64,000 bases of DNA from NCBI GenBank assembly GCA_905373475.1, contig CAJPTC010000003.1, forward strand, positions 81,502 through 145,501, written 5' to 3'. Made by a program: the position numbers and the translations under genes. A model generated the notes under the pieces. It saw only the letters and a program-made list of their open reading frames with translations, searched no databases and was not told where the DNA came from. The stretch is from Bacteroidia bacterium (lineage in GTDB: Bacteria; Bacteroidota; Bacteroidia; Bacteroidales; CAJPTX01). Of the stretch, positions 16,035 through 24,998 are shown in pieces (positions within the stretch are counted from its first letter, which is position 1; each line of letters opens with the position of its first letter).

Positions 16035-17681
16035 ATGCGTTTCTTAAGGTCACTTTTATTCCCACTCATTACCTTTGCCGCTCTAGCAATCCAAGCGCAG
16101 AGTCTACACCTCATGCGCCCTAGCATGCCGTTCTTCTCGAACGAGAAGATGCTCAACGACGCAAAGCTTGTGGAGCTTGTACGCACTTTACGTTTTTACT
16201 ACGTAGATACTATTAATGACAAGGAATTGGTAGACAAAGCCATTACAGCTCTGCTGCAAGAACTAGATCCCCACTCCTATTACATACCACGTGAACAAAG
16301 CGACGAGGCGATGAGTGAGCTTTCGGGGCATTTCTTTGGCGTGGGTATAGAATTTGCCATACAAAAGGACACGCTCGTGGTGATGGCAGCTATTCCTAAT
16401 GCACCAGCAGAACGCGTTGGGATACGTGCTGGCGATAAGTTTCTCACAGTAAATGGCGAACCCATTACCAACATAAAATTGACGAACAGTAAGGTTGCTA
16501 AACTTTTGCGAGGTCCTAAAGGTACCTCGGTGGTGCTAGATGTGTTGCGTCGGAATAAGGTAGAGAAATACACAGTGGTACGCGATTCTGTGCCCATGAA
16601 CAGCGTAGACGTGGCTTACTCTATCCGTCCATCAATTGGTTATTTGCGTGTTACACGTTTTGCAGAACCCACTGTGCGCGAGTTTATAGAAGCACTCGCC
16701 AAACTGAATGCTGCTAACGCAAAGTCTTTTATTCTTGATTTGCGAGGCAACGGCGGCGGACTGATGCAAGGCGCAATACTGATGGCAAGTGCTTTCTTGC
16801 CGCAAGGCTCATTAGTGGTGTACGCAAAAGGGAGACGCGTGGGAAGACAAGATTTTGAAGCAGTGCAAATGGGCAATGCTTTCTTAAAGAGCAAACTCGT
16901 GGTGCTTGTAGATGAAAATACTGCTTCGGCAAGCGAGATACTTTCAGGCGCACTACAAGATTGGGATCGTGCCGTTATCGTAGGGCGTCGGACCTTCGGT
17001 AAAGGATTAGTACAGAATCAGTTCGCCTTCCCCGACAGTTCATTGTATCGCATTACGGTGGCACGCTACTATACTCCTAGCAATAGACTTATTCAGACCC
17101 CGTACACACTAGGCGATAAAGACAAATACCGCGAATCTTTCATCAGTCGTTACAAGAACGGGGAGCTTTTTCACAAAGACAGTATTCACTTTCCCGATAG
17201 TCTGAAATATTCTACCCTGCGCACACATCGCACGGTGTACGGCGGCGGTGGTATTATGCCCGACGTATTCATTCCACTTGATACCACCTTTGCATCCGAC
17301 TATGTGGGACGTCTGTTGCGTAACGGACTAATACGCCAGTGGGTGATTGATTATGTAGGCGAGCATCGCGATTCGCTTCTCAGAACCTACAAGACTTTCG
17401 ACGATTACAAGGAGCACTTTGCTATGAGCGCTGCCGATCGTAGCCAATTGGTAGCCTACTGTGCGCGCAATGGGGAAAAGTTGAAAGAAGGGACGGACCT
17501 CTCGGAGGTCGACATTCGAGAACTAGATTGGTATACGAAGGTGTTCGTTGCGCGAACGCTTTATTCCTTTGAGTACATGCATCGCATTCTGCATCTGCGC
17601 GATGAGGAGGTAAAATGCGCCCTAGATCTTCTGGAAAATTGGGAAGAGAAAGGCGAGAAATTATTACAACCTGCCAAATAA
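16035..17681 (+). CDS. S41-family C-terminal processing peptidase
   Basis: 548 residues with a signal peptide (~1-22), so it acts in the periplasm. A PDZ domain lies at about 95-180 and the tail-specific protease domain follows. The catalytic Ser-Lys dyad is Ser298 in NTASASEIL and Lys323 in RRTFGKGLVQ; the 25-residue spacing equals that of known tail-specific proteases. The C-terminal ~150 residues are an extra helical region seen in Bacteroidetes members. Substrates are unknown; Ctp proteases trim or degrade envelope proteins from the C-terminus. It lies alone between guaA and the helicase. Confidence 0.92.
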   Translation: MRFLRSLLFPLITFAALAIQAQSLHLMRPSMPFFSNEKMLNDAKLVELVRTLRFYYVDTINDKELVDKAITALLQELDPHSYYIPREQSDEAMSELSGHFFGVGIEFAIQKDTLVVMAAIPNAPAERVGIRAGDKFLTVNGEPITNIKLTNSKVAKLLRGPKGTSVVLDVLRRNKVEKYTVVRDSVPMNSVDVAYSIRPSIGYLRVTRFAEPTVREFIEALAKLNAANAKSFILDLRGNGGGLMQGAILMASAFLPQGSLVVYAKGRRVGRQDFEAVQMGNAFLKSKLVVLVDENTASASEILSGALQDWDRAVIVGRRTFGKGLVQNQFAFPDSSLYRITVARYYTPSNRLIQTPYTLGDKDKYRESFISRYKNGELFHKDSIHFPDSLKYSTLRTHRTVYGGGGIMPDVFIPLDTTFASDYVGRLLRNGLIRQWVIDYVGEHRDSLLRTYKTFDDYKEHFAMSAADRSQLVAYCARNGEKLKEGTDLSEVDIRELDWYTKVFVARTLYSFEYMHRILHLRDEEVKCALDLLENWEEKGEKLLQPAK

Positions 17682-17690
17682 CTAAAAACA

Positions 17691-17740
17691 CTCAGTATAA
17701 ATGCTACCACCTAAAAAAATACTGAGGTAGCCGCTTTTTT
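17691..17740 (+). promoter_or_regulatory. Interlocking hairpins with T-run before the DEAD-box gene
   Basis: Two stems interleave: CTCAGTAT (17691-17698) with ATACTGAG (17719-17726), and GCTACC (17703-17708) with GGTAGC (17726-17731). The latter is followed by TTTTTT at 17735-17740. They can form a pseudoknot or exclude each other, as in an attenuator. They lie just after the protease stop and 12 bp before the helicase ATG. A plain terminator for the protease gene is the simplest reading. Confidence 0.5.
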
Positions 17741-17751
17741 GACAACTTTAG

Positions 17752-19401
17752 ATGAACGAACAAGAGAATAATATAGAGGTTCGCTTTTCCGATCTCGGTC
17801 TTTCCGAGAACGCTTTATCTGCCATTGCAGCAAAGGGGTTTGAACAACCCTCGCCGATACAGCGGTTGGCAATCCCTGTTTTGCTGGGTGAGACGTGCGA
17901 CGTGATAGCACAAGCTCAAACAGGAACTGGAAAAACGGCGGCTTTCGGTCTCCCCATTCTCGAACGCTTGGATGTAAAAAAAATCGTTCCACAAGCCCTT
18001 ATACTTGCACCTACGCGCGAATTGGCTATTCAAGTAACCGAGGAGTTGGCTTCGCTGCGTGGCGAGAAACCTCTCCACCTGCTTACGGTCTATGGTGGGC
18101 AGTCTATTTCCGAACAGCAACGACGCTTAAAGCGTGGAGCACAAATTGTAGTAGGTACACCAGGGCGTATTCTAGACCTTCTGCGGCGGGGCGATCTGCA
18201 TCTGGATAGCGTAGAATGGGTTGTACTCGACGAGGCTGACGAGATGCTGAATATGGGCTTTATAGAAGATGTGGAGGAAATTCTGGCACAAGTAACCTGC
18301 GAGCACCGCATGTTCCTTTTCTCTGCCACAATGCCCGAAAGAATTGTGGCGCTCTCTAAGAAGTTCATGAAGGAGGTGCGACTCCTGCAAGTAGATAAAG
18401 AACAAAAGCCGACGCATCTTGCCGATCAGATTTACTTTGAAGTGCTTGAAAGCGACAAATTTGACGCTCTTACGCGGATCGTAGATATTGAACCCGAGTT
18501 TTATGGTCTGGTATTTTGCCGAACGCGCACTGACGTAGACGAACTAACATTGCAACTGGTAGAACACGGTTATGCTGCCGAGGGGTTGCATGGCGAGATC
18601 TCACAGACACAGAGAGAAAAGACTCTAAACAAATTTCGGAAACATCTGGTTAACATATTAGTAGCGACTGACGTAGCGGCACGAGGTATAGACATTGCAG
18701 ACCTTACGCACGTTATAAACTACAGTTTGCCACAAGACCCAGAAGCTTACGTGCATCGCGTGGGACGCACTGGTCGCGCTGGGAAACAGGGGACTGCCAT
18801 TACATTCGTTAGTCCCTCAGAATATCGGAAGCTTCTCTATTTCCAGAAAAGCATCAAGTTCAAGATTCGTAAAGAGACCCTTCCCAATGCGCAAGATGTA
18901 GTAGAAGTAAAGCGCGAGTTGCTGAAAGACGAGCTACGCGAGGTCGTAGAAAATGAACAATATCAGGACTATATGGATATTGCCAGCGAGCTATTGCAGG
19001 AGTTTCAACCCGAAGTGGCACTGGCGGCACTTTTCCGTATGGCGTATAAAAGCGATCTGGACGTAACGAGCTATCAGGAGATACGCGGTTTTAATGTAGA
19101 GCGACGTGGTACTACCCGCCTTTTTATTGCATTGGGAAAACGCGATGGCTACAATGCGCGTCGTCTCACAGAATATATTTTTGAGCAAGGGCGAGTACGA
19201 AGCCGAGATCTGGAAGATGTACTGGTACTCGAAGATTTTTCATTCGTAACGGTTTCTTACGAAAAAGCCAAGCAGCTCTTGACCGCATTCTCGCAGGAAC
19301 AAACCGCAGATGGGAAACCCATGATCTCCAAAGCAAAGGAGCGTGGAGCTAAGAAGCAGGACGAAGAGGGAGTAAAAAAACGTGGTAAACGTAAAAAATA
19401 A
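17752..19401 (+). CDS. DEAD-box ATP-dependent RNA helicase with DbpA-type RNA-binding domain
   Basis: 549 residues. Motif I AQTGTGKT is at 55-62, motif Ia PTRELA near 87, motif II DEAD at 160-163 and motif III SAT near 192. The second RecA domain carries ARGID and HRVGRTGR. A linker of ~60 residues precedes a DbpA-like RNA-binding fold (about 450-520, TTRLFIALGKRDGYN...) and a Lys/Arg-rich tail. This is the DeaD/CsdA-like architecture used in ribosome assembly and cold adaptation. The leader holds interlocking hairpins that could serve autoregulation. Confidence 0.95.
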   Translation: MNEQENNIEVRFSDLGLSENALSAIAAKGFEQPSPIQRLAIPVLLGETCDVIAQAQTGTGKTAAFGLPILERLDVKKIVPQALILAPTRELAIQVTEELASLRGEKPLHLLTVYGGQSISEQQRRLKRGAQIVVGTPGRILDLLRRGDLHLDSVEWVVLDEADEMLNMGFIEDVEEILAQVTCEHRMFLFSATMPERIVALSKKFMKEVRLLQVDKEQKPTHLADQIYFEVLESDKFDALTRIVDIEPEFYGLVFCRTRTDVDELTLQLVEHGYAAEGLHGEISQTQREKTLNKFRKHLVNILVATDVAARGIDIADLTHVINYSLPQDPEAYVHRVGRTGRAGKQGTAITFVSPSEYRKLLYFQKSIKFKIRKETLPNAQDVVEVKRELLKDELREVVENEQYQDYMDIASELLQEFQPEVALAALFRMAYKSDLDVTSYQEIRGFNVERRGTTRLFIALGKRDGYNARRLTEYIFEQGRVRSRDLEDVLVLEDFSFVTVSYEKAKQLLTAFSQEQTADGKPMISKAKERGAKKQDEEGVKKRGKRKK

Positions 19402-19420
19402 ATAACGGGGTAGGTGGGAG

Positions 19421-20587
19421 ATGGATTCCGCACAGGTTTATATCGCAAAAACTTTGCAGGGCTTAGAGCCATTGTTAGCGGAGGAACTCCGTGCACTCGG
19501 CGCGGAGAATGTGACGGAAGAGTGTCGTATGGTTCGTTTTGAGGGCGACTTGCGCATGCTCTATATGGCAAATTTTCATTGTAGGACAGCCTTGCGCATC
19601 CTAAAGCCCATAGCGACCTTTCAGGCAAAGGATGCAGACGAGCTCTATGAGCAAGCTTCGGCTTTTGATTGGAGTTCGCTCATGAACGTAACACAGCATT
19701 TTGCCATAGACGCTGTTGTGAATTCCGAAGAGTTCCGCGATTCGCGCTATGCCACCTACAGGCTCAAGGATGCGATTGTAGATCAGTTCAAAGCGCGCTG
19801 CGGAGGGCGACGCCCTTTCCCCGATCGTGAAAACCCCGAAGTTCGTATTCACTTACACATAAAAGGGCAGGAGTGTGACCTTTTACTAGATTCGTCGGGC
19901 GAATCGCTCCACAAAAGAGGATATCGTGTTGCACAGGATGTAGCCCCCCTAAATGAGGTACTTGCAGCAGGAATGATTCTGCATAGTGGCTGGAACGGAG
20001 AAGTCCCTTTTCTAGACCCTATGTGCGGCTCGGGGACATTACTCATTGAGGCAGCGCTCATTGCTTATGGTATAGCACCTGGGTTGTTCCGCAAGCACTT
20101 TGCATTTGAGTATTGGGCAGATTTTGATGCAGACCTTATGGCCGAGATTTTTAACGATGACTCCCGCGAACGCGAGAACGACGTTCTAATTCTGGGTACA
20201 GATATCTCGGGCAAAGCTCTTGAAACGGCAGAGGCGAATATTCGCTCAGCAGGGCTAAGTAAGTACATCAAGATCAAGAAAGAGTCAGTTTTTGACTACC
20301 ATCCGCCTATGATACCTGGTATTGTAGTAACCAACCCGCCCTACGGCGAACGACTTAAACAGTTTCAGCTTGATCGCTTCTATACACAATTAGGCGACGT
20401 ATTTAAGTCGCGCTATGAGGGCTGGGATGTTTGGGTACTAGCAGGCAACCGTACGGCAATGAAAAGTTTTGGGCTACATCCATCGCGTACCATTACACTT
20501 TTCAATGGACCGATTGAGTGCAAATTCCAACGTTTCTCGATGTACGCAGGAACTCTGAAGGGGCGAGTTGAAACACAAGAGATGTAA
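19421..20587 (+). CDS. THUMP-domain class I rRNA methyltransferase (RlmL/YcbY N-terminal type)
   Basis: 388 residues: an N-terminal ferredoxin-like plus THUMP region (~1-160), then a Rossmann methyltransferase with DPMCGSGTLLIEAALIA (SAM motif, ~200-215) and the catalytic NPPYGERL near 307. Homologues methylate N2 of a guanine in 23S rRNA (G2445 in E. coli). The C-terminal RlmK half of the E. coli fusion is absent, as is usual outside Gammaproteobacteria. It follows the helicase by 19 bp, so both ribosome-related genes are probably co-transcribed. Confidence 0.9.
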   Translation: MDSAQVYIAKTLQGLEPLLAEELRALGAENVTEECRMVRFEGDLRMLYMANFHCRTALRILKPIATFQAKDADELYEQASAFDWSSLMNVTQHFAIDAVVNSEEFRDSRYATYRLKDAIVDQFKARCGGRRPFPDRENPEVRIHLHIKGQECDLLLDSSGESLHKRGYRVAQDVAPLNEVLAAGMILHSGWNGEVPFLDPMCGSGTLLIEAALIAYGIAPGLFRKHFAFEYWADFDADLMAEIFNDDSRERENDVLILGTDISGKALETAEANIRSAGLSKYIKIKKESVFDYHPPMIPGIVVTNPPYGERLKQFQLDRFYTQLGDVFKSRYEGWDVWVLAGNRTAMKSFGLHPSRTITLFNGPIECKFQRFSMYAGTLKGRVETQEM

Positions 20588-20740
20588 TGTTCTTTGCCCT
20601 GAGTTAGGACGCAATGGAGTAAACACACATCGCACTCAGTACTGGCCACTGTCTAAGTGAAGGCAAATCGTGCTTAAGGTTCATGCACGATGTTCAAGCT
20701 TTGGGTAGTTTAATTTTCAATTTCTAATTCCTTATTTCCC

Positions 20741-22006
20741 ATGCAGGTCTTTTTGTTTTCCTTATACTTCCCGTATGCCGAGGTAAACGAAACCTTCATT
20801 GCGGAAGAAATGCGCTGCATTGCGACCGATGCGAGTGTGAAAATCACTCTTGTCCCATTCAAACGCAAGGGGGAAGAAAAGCGGATACTTCCAGAAGCGA
20901 TAGATATAGATGCGCAAATCGTAGAGCGTGCAGAACGGTTCTCGGTAGGTGTAATCTTTTCTCTCTTTTCTAGAGGCGCTTTTTGGCGTTTTTTGGTGCA
21001 AAGTGTACTCCCCATATTAATTCACCTACGTTTCCCTAAAAAAGTACTCTTTGCGCGCTTTATTCGCGCACTTTATATAGCCGACTACTTAGTAGCGAAC
21101 TATCGTAGTGGGCGCATTGATGACAATTCAGTGCTGTATAGTTATTGGCTCGACGAAGCTACGGCAGGCTTTTATTTGGCAGAGCGTATAGAACCACATC
21201 TGCGTAAATGCCTAAAAGTTTCGCGAGCGCATCGTTGGGATATTATAGAACCTACGGGACGTCTACCTTTCCGTAAGCGTGCCTTTAGCGCCCTTGATAA
21301 AGTAATTGTGGCGAGCGAGTTCGGTTGGCACGAGCTGTTGGAACTTTACCCCGAGCTCACACCTATATGCGAATGGCAGCATTTGGGAGTGGCCGAGGTT
21401 TGTGCGGCGCGCACTGGCAAAGTAGTAGAGGGACGTCGGGAATTTATAAGCTGTTCCACCGTAGTACCCGTGAAGCGGGTAAAGCTTATCTACGAAAATA
21501 TCTGTGCTTACGCCCAAAGCCATCCACACCTGCAAGTACATTGGATTCATTTTGGCGATGGAACACTCATGGAAGAGTTGCGGCAGGCAGTGAAAACGCC
21601 TCCCTTCAATTTACAGGTTGAGCTTCCAGGCATGCAACCCAATGCAACTGTTCGTAATTATTTGGCAACCATTGAGGGGGCTATATTGGTACATCTGAGT
21701 TTGCACGAAGCTACCCCAATTGCTATTCAGGAAGCGATTTCGGCTTCTATCCCTGTTCTAGCTACCGATGGTGGCGGTATCAGAGAGGCTATAGACAACA
21801 CGGTAGGCGCTTTACTCCCGCTTGAGGTAGAAGAAACAGACTTTATAGCACAGGCCGACCGAATATGGTCGGAGTACTCGCTCTATGCTCAAGCAGCACG
21901 CCGTCGCTTTGAGGCAGATTTTCAAAGTGCAGTGAATTTTGCCAAGTTCTACACCTTACTCCGTCAGTGGCGCGCTGAGAAACTTGCCGCGGCTGTAGAA
22001 AAATAA
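20741..22006 (+). CDS. Glycosyltransferase family 1/4 (GT-B fold)
   Basis: 421 residues. The N-terminal half (FLFSLYFPYAEVNETFIAEEM) resembles the acceptor domain of GT4 enzymes. The C-terminal half has the retaining GT-B nucleotide-sugar signature VHLSLHEATPIAIQEAISASIPVLATDGGGIREAI around 325-365, with the conserved E-x7-E spacing. It probably adds a sugar to a surface polysaccharide or glycan; donor and acceptor are unknown. It stands outside a larger glycan locus, with only a PflX-type gene 6 bp downstream. A 153-bp leader contains an ATCGTGC/GCACGAT hairpin at about 20667-20692. Confidence 0.85.
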   Translation: MQVFLFSLYFPYAEVNETFIAEEMRCIATDASVKITLVPFKRKGEEKRILPEAIDIDAQIVERAERFSVGVIFSLFSRGAFWRFLVQSVLPILIHLRFPKKVLFARFIRALYIADYLVANYRSGRIDDNSVLYSYWLDEATAGFYLAERIEPHLRKCLKVSRAHRWDIIEPTGRLPFRKRAFSALDKVIVASEFGWHELLELYPELTPICEWQHLGVAEVCAARTGKVVEGRREFISCSTVVPVKRVKLIYENICAYAQSHPHLQVHWIHFGDGTLMEELRQAVKTPPFNLQVELPGMQPNATVRNYLATIEGAILVHLSLHEATPIAIQEAISASIPVLATDGGGIREAIDNTVGALLPLEVEETDFIAQADRIWSEYSLYAQAARRRFEADFQSAVNFAKFYTLLRQWRAEKLAAAVEK

Positions 22007-22012
22007 GTTCTG

Positions 22013-22939
22013 ATGCAGGAACAGACCGCTAAGCTCCTGTCGCATTGCGAACTTTGTTTTCATGCCTGTGGCACAGATCGCATTGCAGGACACAGAGGTA
22101 TATGCCATCTGGATGCAGGGTTGTACGTTGCCAGTGTATGCCGTCATTTAGGCGAGGAACCTGCGTTGGGGGGAGAAAAAGGTGTTTGTAATGTGTTTTT
22201 CAACCACTGCAACCTACAGTGTAAGTTCTGTCAAAATTGGCAGATCAGCACTAATACTGGCGCACTCTCCGAAGCAAGTGTCACACTCCAGGGGCTCTTA
22301 GAGTCTATTGTTCGTGAACTCGAAGCAGGGTGTACAGCACTAGGCTTTGTTTCGCCCACTCCGTATGTACCGCACATCATAGAATGCGTAGCACAGCTCC
22401 ATAAACGCGACTATTATCCAACGGTAATCTACAATACGAATGCCTTTGATACCCCCGAAACAATTGCTTTGCTAGAGGGAGTGGTAGATGTCTATTTGCC
22501 CGATTATAAATACGGAAACGAGGAGCTCGGGCGACGTTATTCGGGTATAAAAGAGTATCCAGAACAAGCTCTTACCTCCATTGCTGCCATGATTAAACAA
22601 GTGGGGAAGGAGCTAGAATACAGCGAAGAGGGACTTGTTAGACGGGGAGTAATTGTTCGACATCTCGTTTTGCCCAACCAAGTAGAAAACTCGCGAGCAG
22701 CTCTTTTCAATCTTTGGAGCGAGTTTGGGAATAAGCTCACTCTTTCACTCATGAGTCAGTATACACCGTTACACTTAGCAGGTGAGGATTCCGATTTGTC
22801 ACGAAAAATCACGGAAGAGGAATATCGGCAAGTTGTAGATTTTATGTACAGCCTCGGGTATACGAACGGATGGGTACAAGAAATGAGTAGTATAGGTACT
22901 TACGTCCCCAATTTTGGGCAAGAAAATCCCTTTTTATAG
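22013..22939 (+). CDS. Radical SAM protein, PflX (pyruvate formate-lyase activase-like) family
   Basis: 308 residues. The radical SAM cluster motif is C66-x3-C70-x2-C73 in HCNLQCKFCQNW. An additional N-terminal cysteine set (HCELCFHAC, GICH) probably binds a second cluster or zinc. The VDVYLPDYKY and VIVRHLVLPNQ blocks are characteristic of the PflX group (COG1313). The substrate of this group is not known, and no glycyl-radical enzyme is encoded nearby. It follows the glycosyltransferase by 6 bp on the same strand, which suggests co-transcription. Confidence 0.85.
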   Translation: MQEQTAKLLSHCELCFHACGTDRIAGHRGICHLDAGLYVASVCRHLGEEPALGGEKGVCNVFFNHCNLQCKFCQNWQISTNTGALSEASVTLQGLLESIVRELEAGCTALGFVSPTPYVPHIIECVAQLHKRDYYPTVIYNTNAFDTPETIALLEGVVDVYLPDYKYGNEELGRRYSGIKEYPEQALTSIAAMIKQVGKELEYSEEGLVRRGVIVRHLVLPNQVENSRAALFNLWSEFGNKLTLSLMSQYTPLHLAGEDSDLSRKITEEEYRQVVDFMYSLGYTNGWVQEMSSIGTYVPNFGQENPFL

Positions 22940-23031
22940 CGATTCGTAAAAGAAAAACTTACAAAGTAAGGCGTTTGGTAACATCGTAGTTTTATGAACG
23001 TTATAAAAAACGGAAGTAAAAGTAGAAAAGA

Positions 23032-24750
23032 ATGAATATATCAAACTTGAAGACGAAGACGAAACTAAACCTCTGTGTATTTGCCATGGTGGTTAGTTTC
23101 TCGGTAGGCTCGCTCTATATGCTGTACCAGATTCGCCGTATTGCCCGTGCTGGGAACGCAATGTCGTTGGCGAATCAGTCGGAAGCGTATTTTTCAAGAG
23201 CTCGTCTTCATCTTAACGATTATTGCGCAACCTTTAGTGACGAGAAATACTCTGTTGGGCGAAGCTATCTGGATAGCATGCATTTGGTACTAGACGAATT
23301 GGATGAGATACTCAATGCCTCTGCCAATCGTCAGGCGATAGAACGCGGACAGGCATTGCGCGCTACGCTAAAGAACTACGAACAAAATTTTGACGAATTG
23401 TACGGGCTTGCCACCGAAGTAGGCAAAGCTGTAGCGGCATCGCAAGAGGATATAGAGGTGTATATGGCGGCTGTAATGGGCGATGCGAGCCTGGGAAATG
23501 AAATAACTTCACTTTCGTTTCTCACCGCACGTGACGCGCTTCTTTCGCTAGAACGTCGCGATATTCCTACTCTCGAAGCAGCCTTAAAACGCATTGCTCT
23601 TCTGGAGCGGCGTGCTCTTCCAGCTCGTTTAAGTGAGCCTTTACAGGAGCTCAAACACGATTTACTTGCGGTTGCAAGTGCTGGTGAGCCCGTTTTAGCC
23701 AATATTCAGAAATCGCAAGAAGAAACTGAAAGAATGGCGAGCTACTTCGCGGAGGCTTCAGTACAATTTTCGGCGGTGCACAACGATGTAGAGAAACGGG
23801 CACTGCTTTTTAGTGCGGCGTTTTGGATCATTATTCTCGTAGTAGCATCGATATGTGCTCAACTAGTGGGGAACTTTGTGGTGGGGCAGTTGCGTCACTT
23901 GCTTACCCTGCTAGAGAGTTGTGCTGCGGGCGATTTTACCTACCGTTTGGATGCGAAACAAAAAGTGTACAAAGATGAATTTGGAGCACTGACTCGCGCG
24001 GTAGATACTATGGTGTCTAAAATACGCGAGGCGGTGCAAGATATTCAGTCGGGCGCTGCCAATGTGGCAGATGCTAGTGGGCAACTGAATGCTGCTTCAC
24101 AGCGCATTTCGCAAGGTACAAATGATCAGTCGGCTAGTACCGAGGAGGTAAGCAGTGCCATGGAAGAAATGGCCGCTAACATTGAACAGAACAGCGATAG
24201 TGCCATACAAGCCAAGAGCTTGGCGCGCATGATGGAGCAACATATCACAGAAGTGAGCGATGGGGCATCGAACTCACTCCTTTCGGTACGTGCTATCCAT
24301 GAGAAAATATCTATAGTGAGCGAAATAGCGCGTCAAACGAACATATTAGCCCTTAATGCTGCAGTGGAGGCTGCACGTGCTGGCGAACACGGAAAAGGGT
24401 TCTCAGTGGTTGCTTCTGAAGTACGTAAACTCGCTGAACGAAGTAGAGATTCTGCCAATGAGATCTCAGATCTTTCTCTCAATGCCCTAACAACTACGGA
24501 AGTTGCCGCAGAGAAGCTGCAAAGTGTGTTGCCAGATGTACACAAAACGGCGCATTTGGTAGAAGAGATCGCAACGGCGAGTGGCGAACAAAAAACGGGA
24601 GTGGATCAAATCAATGCGGCGATTCAGTCCCTAAATGGGGTAGTGCAATCTAATGCAGCCTCAGCGGAAGAGCTTGCTACAAGTGCAGAAGAACTCAATG
24701 CACAAGCCGACCTACTGCGGGATGCGACCAATTTCTTTAGAATTTCGTAG
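23032..24750 (+). CDS. Methyl-accepting chemotaxis-type receptor
   Basis: 572 residues: a membrane helix at ~17-35, a periplasmic helical sensor (~36-260), a second membrane helix (~264-286), a HAMP region (~286-340) and a long coiled-coil signalling domain. The highly conserved hairpin tip (IARQTNILALNAAVEAARAG) and flanking VVASEVRKLAERS are intact. No CheA, CheW, CheY, methyltransferase or flagellar gene is in the window, so its output pathway is unclear. It ends before a strong terminator and is probably monocistronic. Confidence 0.92.
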   Translation: MNISNLKTKTKLNLCVFAMVVSFSVGSLYMLYQIRRIARAGNAMSLANQSEAYFSRARLHLNDYCATFSDEKYSVGRSYLDSMHLVLDELDEILNASANRQAIERGQALRATLKNYEQNFDELYGLATEVGKAVAASQEDIEVYMAAVMGDASLGNEITSLSFLTARDALLSLERRDIPTLEAALKRIALLERRALPARLSEPLQELKHDLLAVASAGEPVLANIQKSQEETERMASYFAEASVQFSAVHNDVEKRALLFSAAFWIIILVVASICAQLVGNFVVGQLRHLLTLLESCAAGDFTYRLDAKQKVYKDEFGALTRAVDTMVSKIREAVQDIQSGAANVADASGQLNAASQRISQGTNDQSASTEEVSSAMEEMAANIEQNSDSAIQAKSLARMMEQHITEVSDGASNSLLSVRAIHEKISIVSEIARQTNILALNAAVEAARAGEHGKGFSVVASEVRKLAERSRDSANEISDLSLNALTTTEVAAEKLQSVLPDVHKTAHLVEEIATASGEQKTGVDQINAAIQSLNGVVQSNAASAEELATSAEELNAQADLLRDATNFFRIS

Positions 24751-24833
24751 TACAAGCTGTTTGCTTTGTATCGAGTAATCAATCTGCGAAATTCCCTTCT
24801 CTTATGGCAAGTTGATAATTCTGCAACATTAAC

Positions 24834-24871
24834 AACGGAGACTCTCTATTTTGGAAAGTCTCCGTTTTTTT
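24834..24871 (+). terminator. Intrinsic terminator after the chemoreceptor gene
   Basis: A 10-bp stem AACGGAGACT / AGTCTCCGTT with a 13-nt loop is followed directly by a run of T. It lies 84 bp after the receptor stop. Confidence 0.9.
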
Positions 24872-24967
24872 ACGAGACACAAACTGCCATAATAATACAA
24901 TAGCGGGGATAGAAAAAATACTTTGGCGCAGATTTTGTATGATTTCATGGAAAATATTAGCAACATC

Positions 24968-24998
24968 TTTGCATGACAAAGAAATTTGACTACCTTTG
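24968..24998 (+). promoter_or_regulatory. Bacteroidetes-type promoter (-33 TTTG, -7 TACCTTTG) at the sigma-factor gene
   Basis: TTTG at 24968-24971 and TACCTTTG at 24991-24998 are separated by 19 bp, the canonical spacing for the major Bacteroidetes sigma factor. The -7 box lies downstream of the first in-frame ATG (24973). If real, translation must therefore begin later. Confidence 0.6.
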
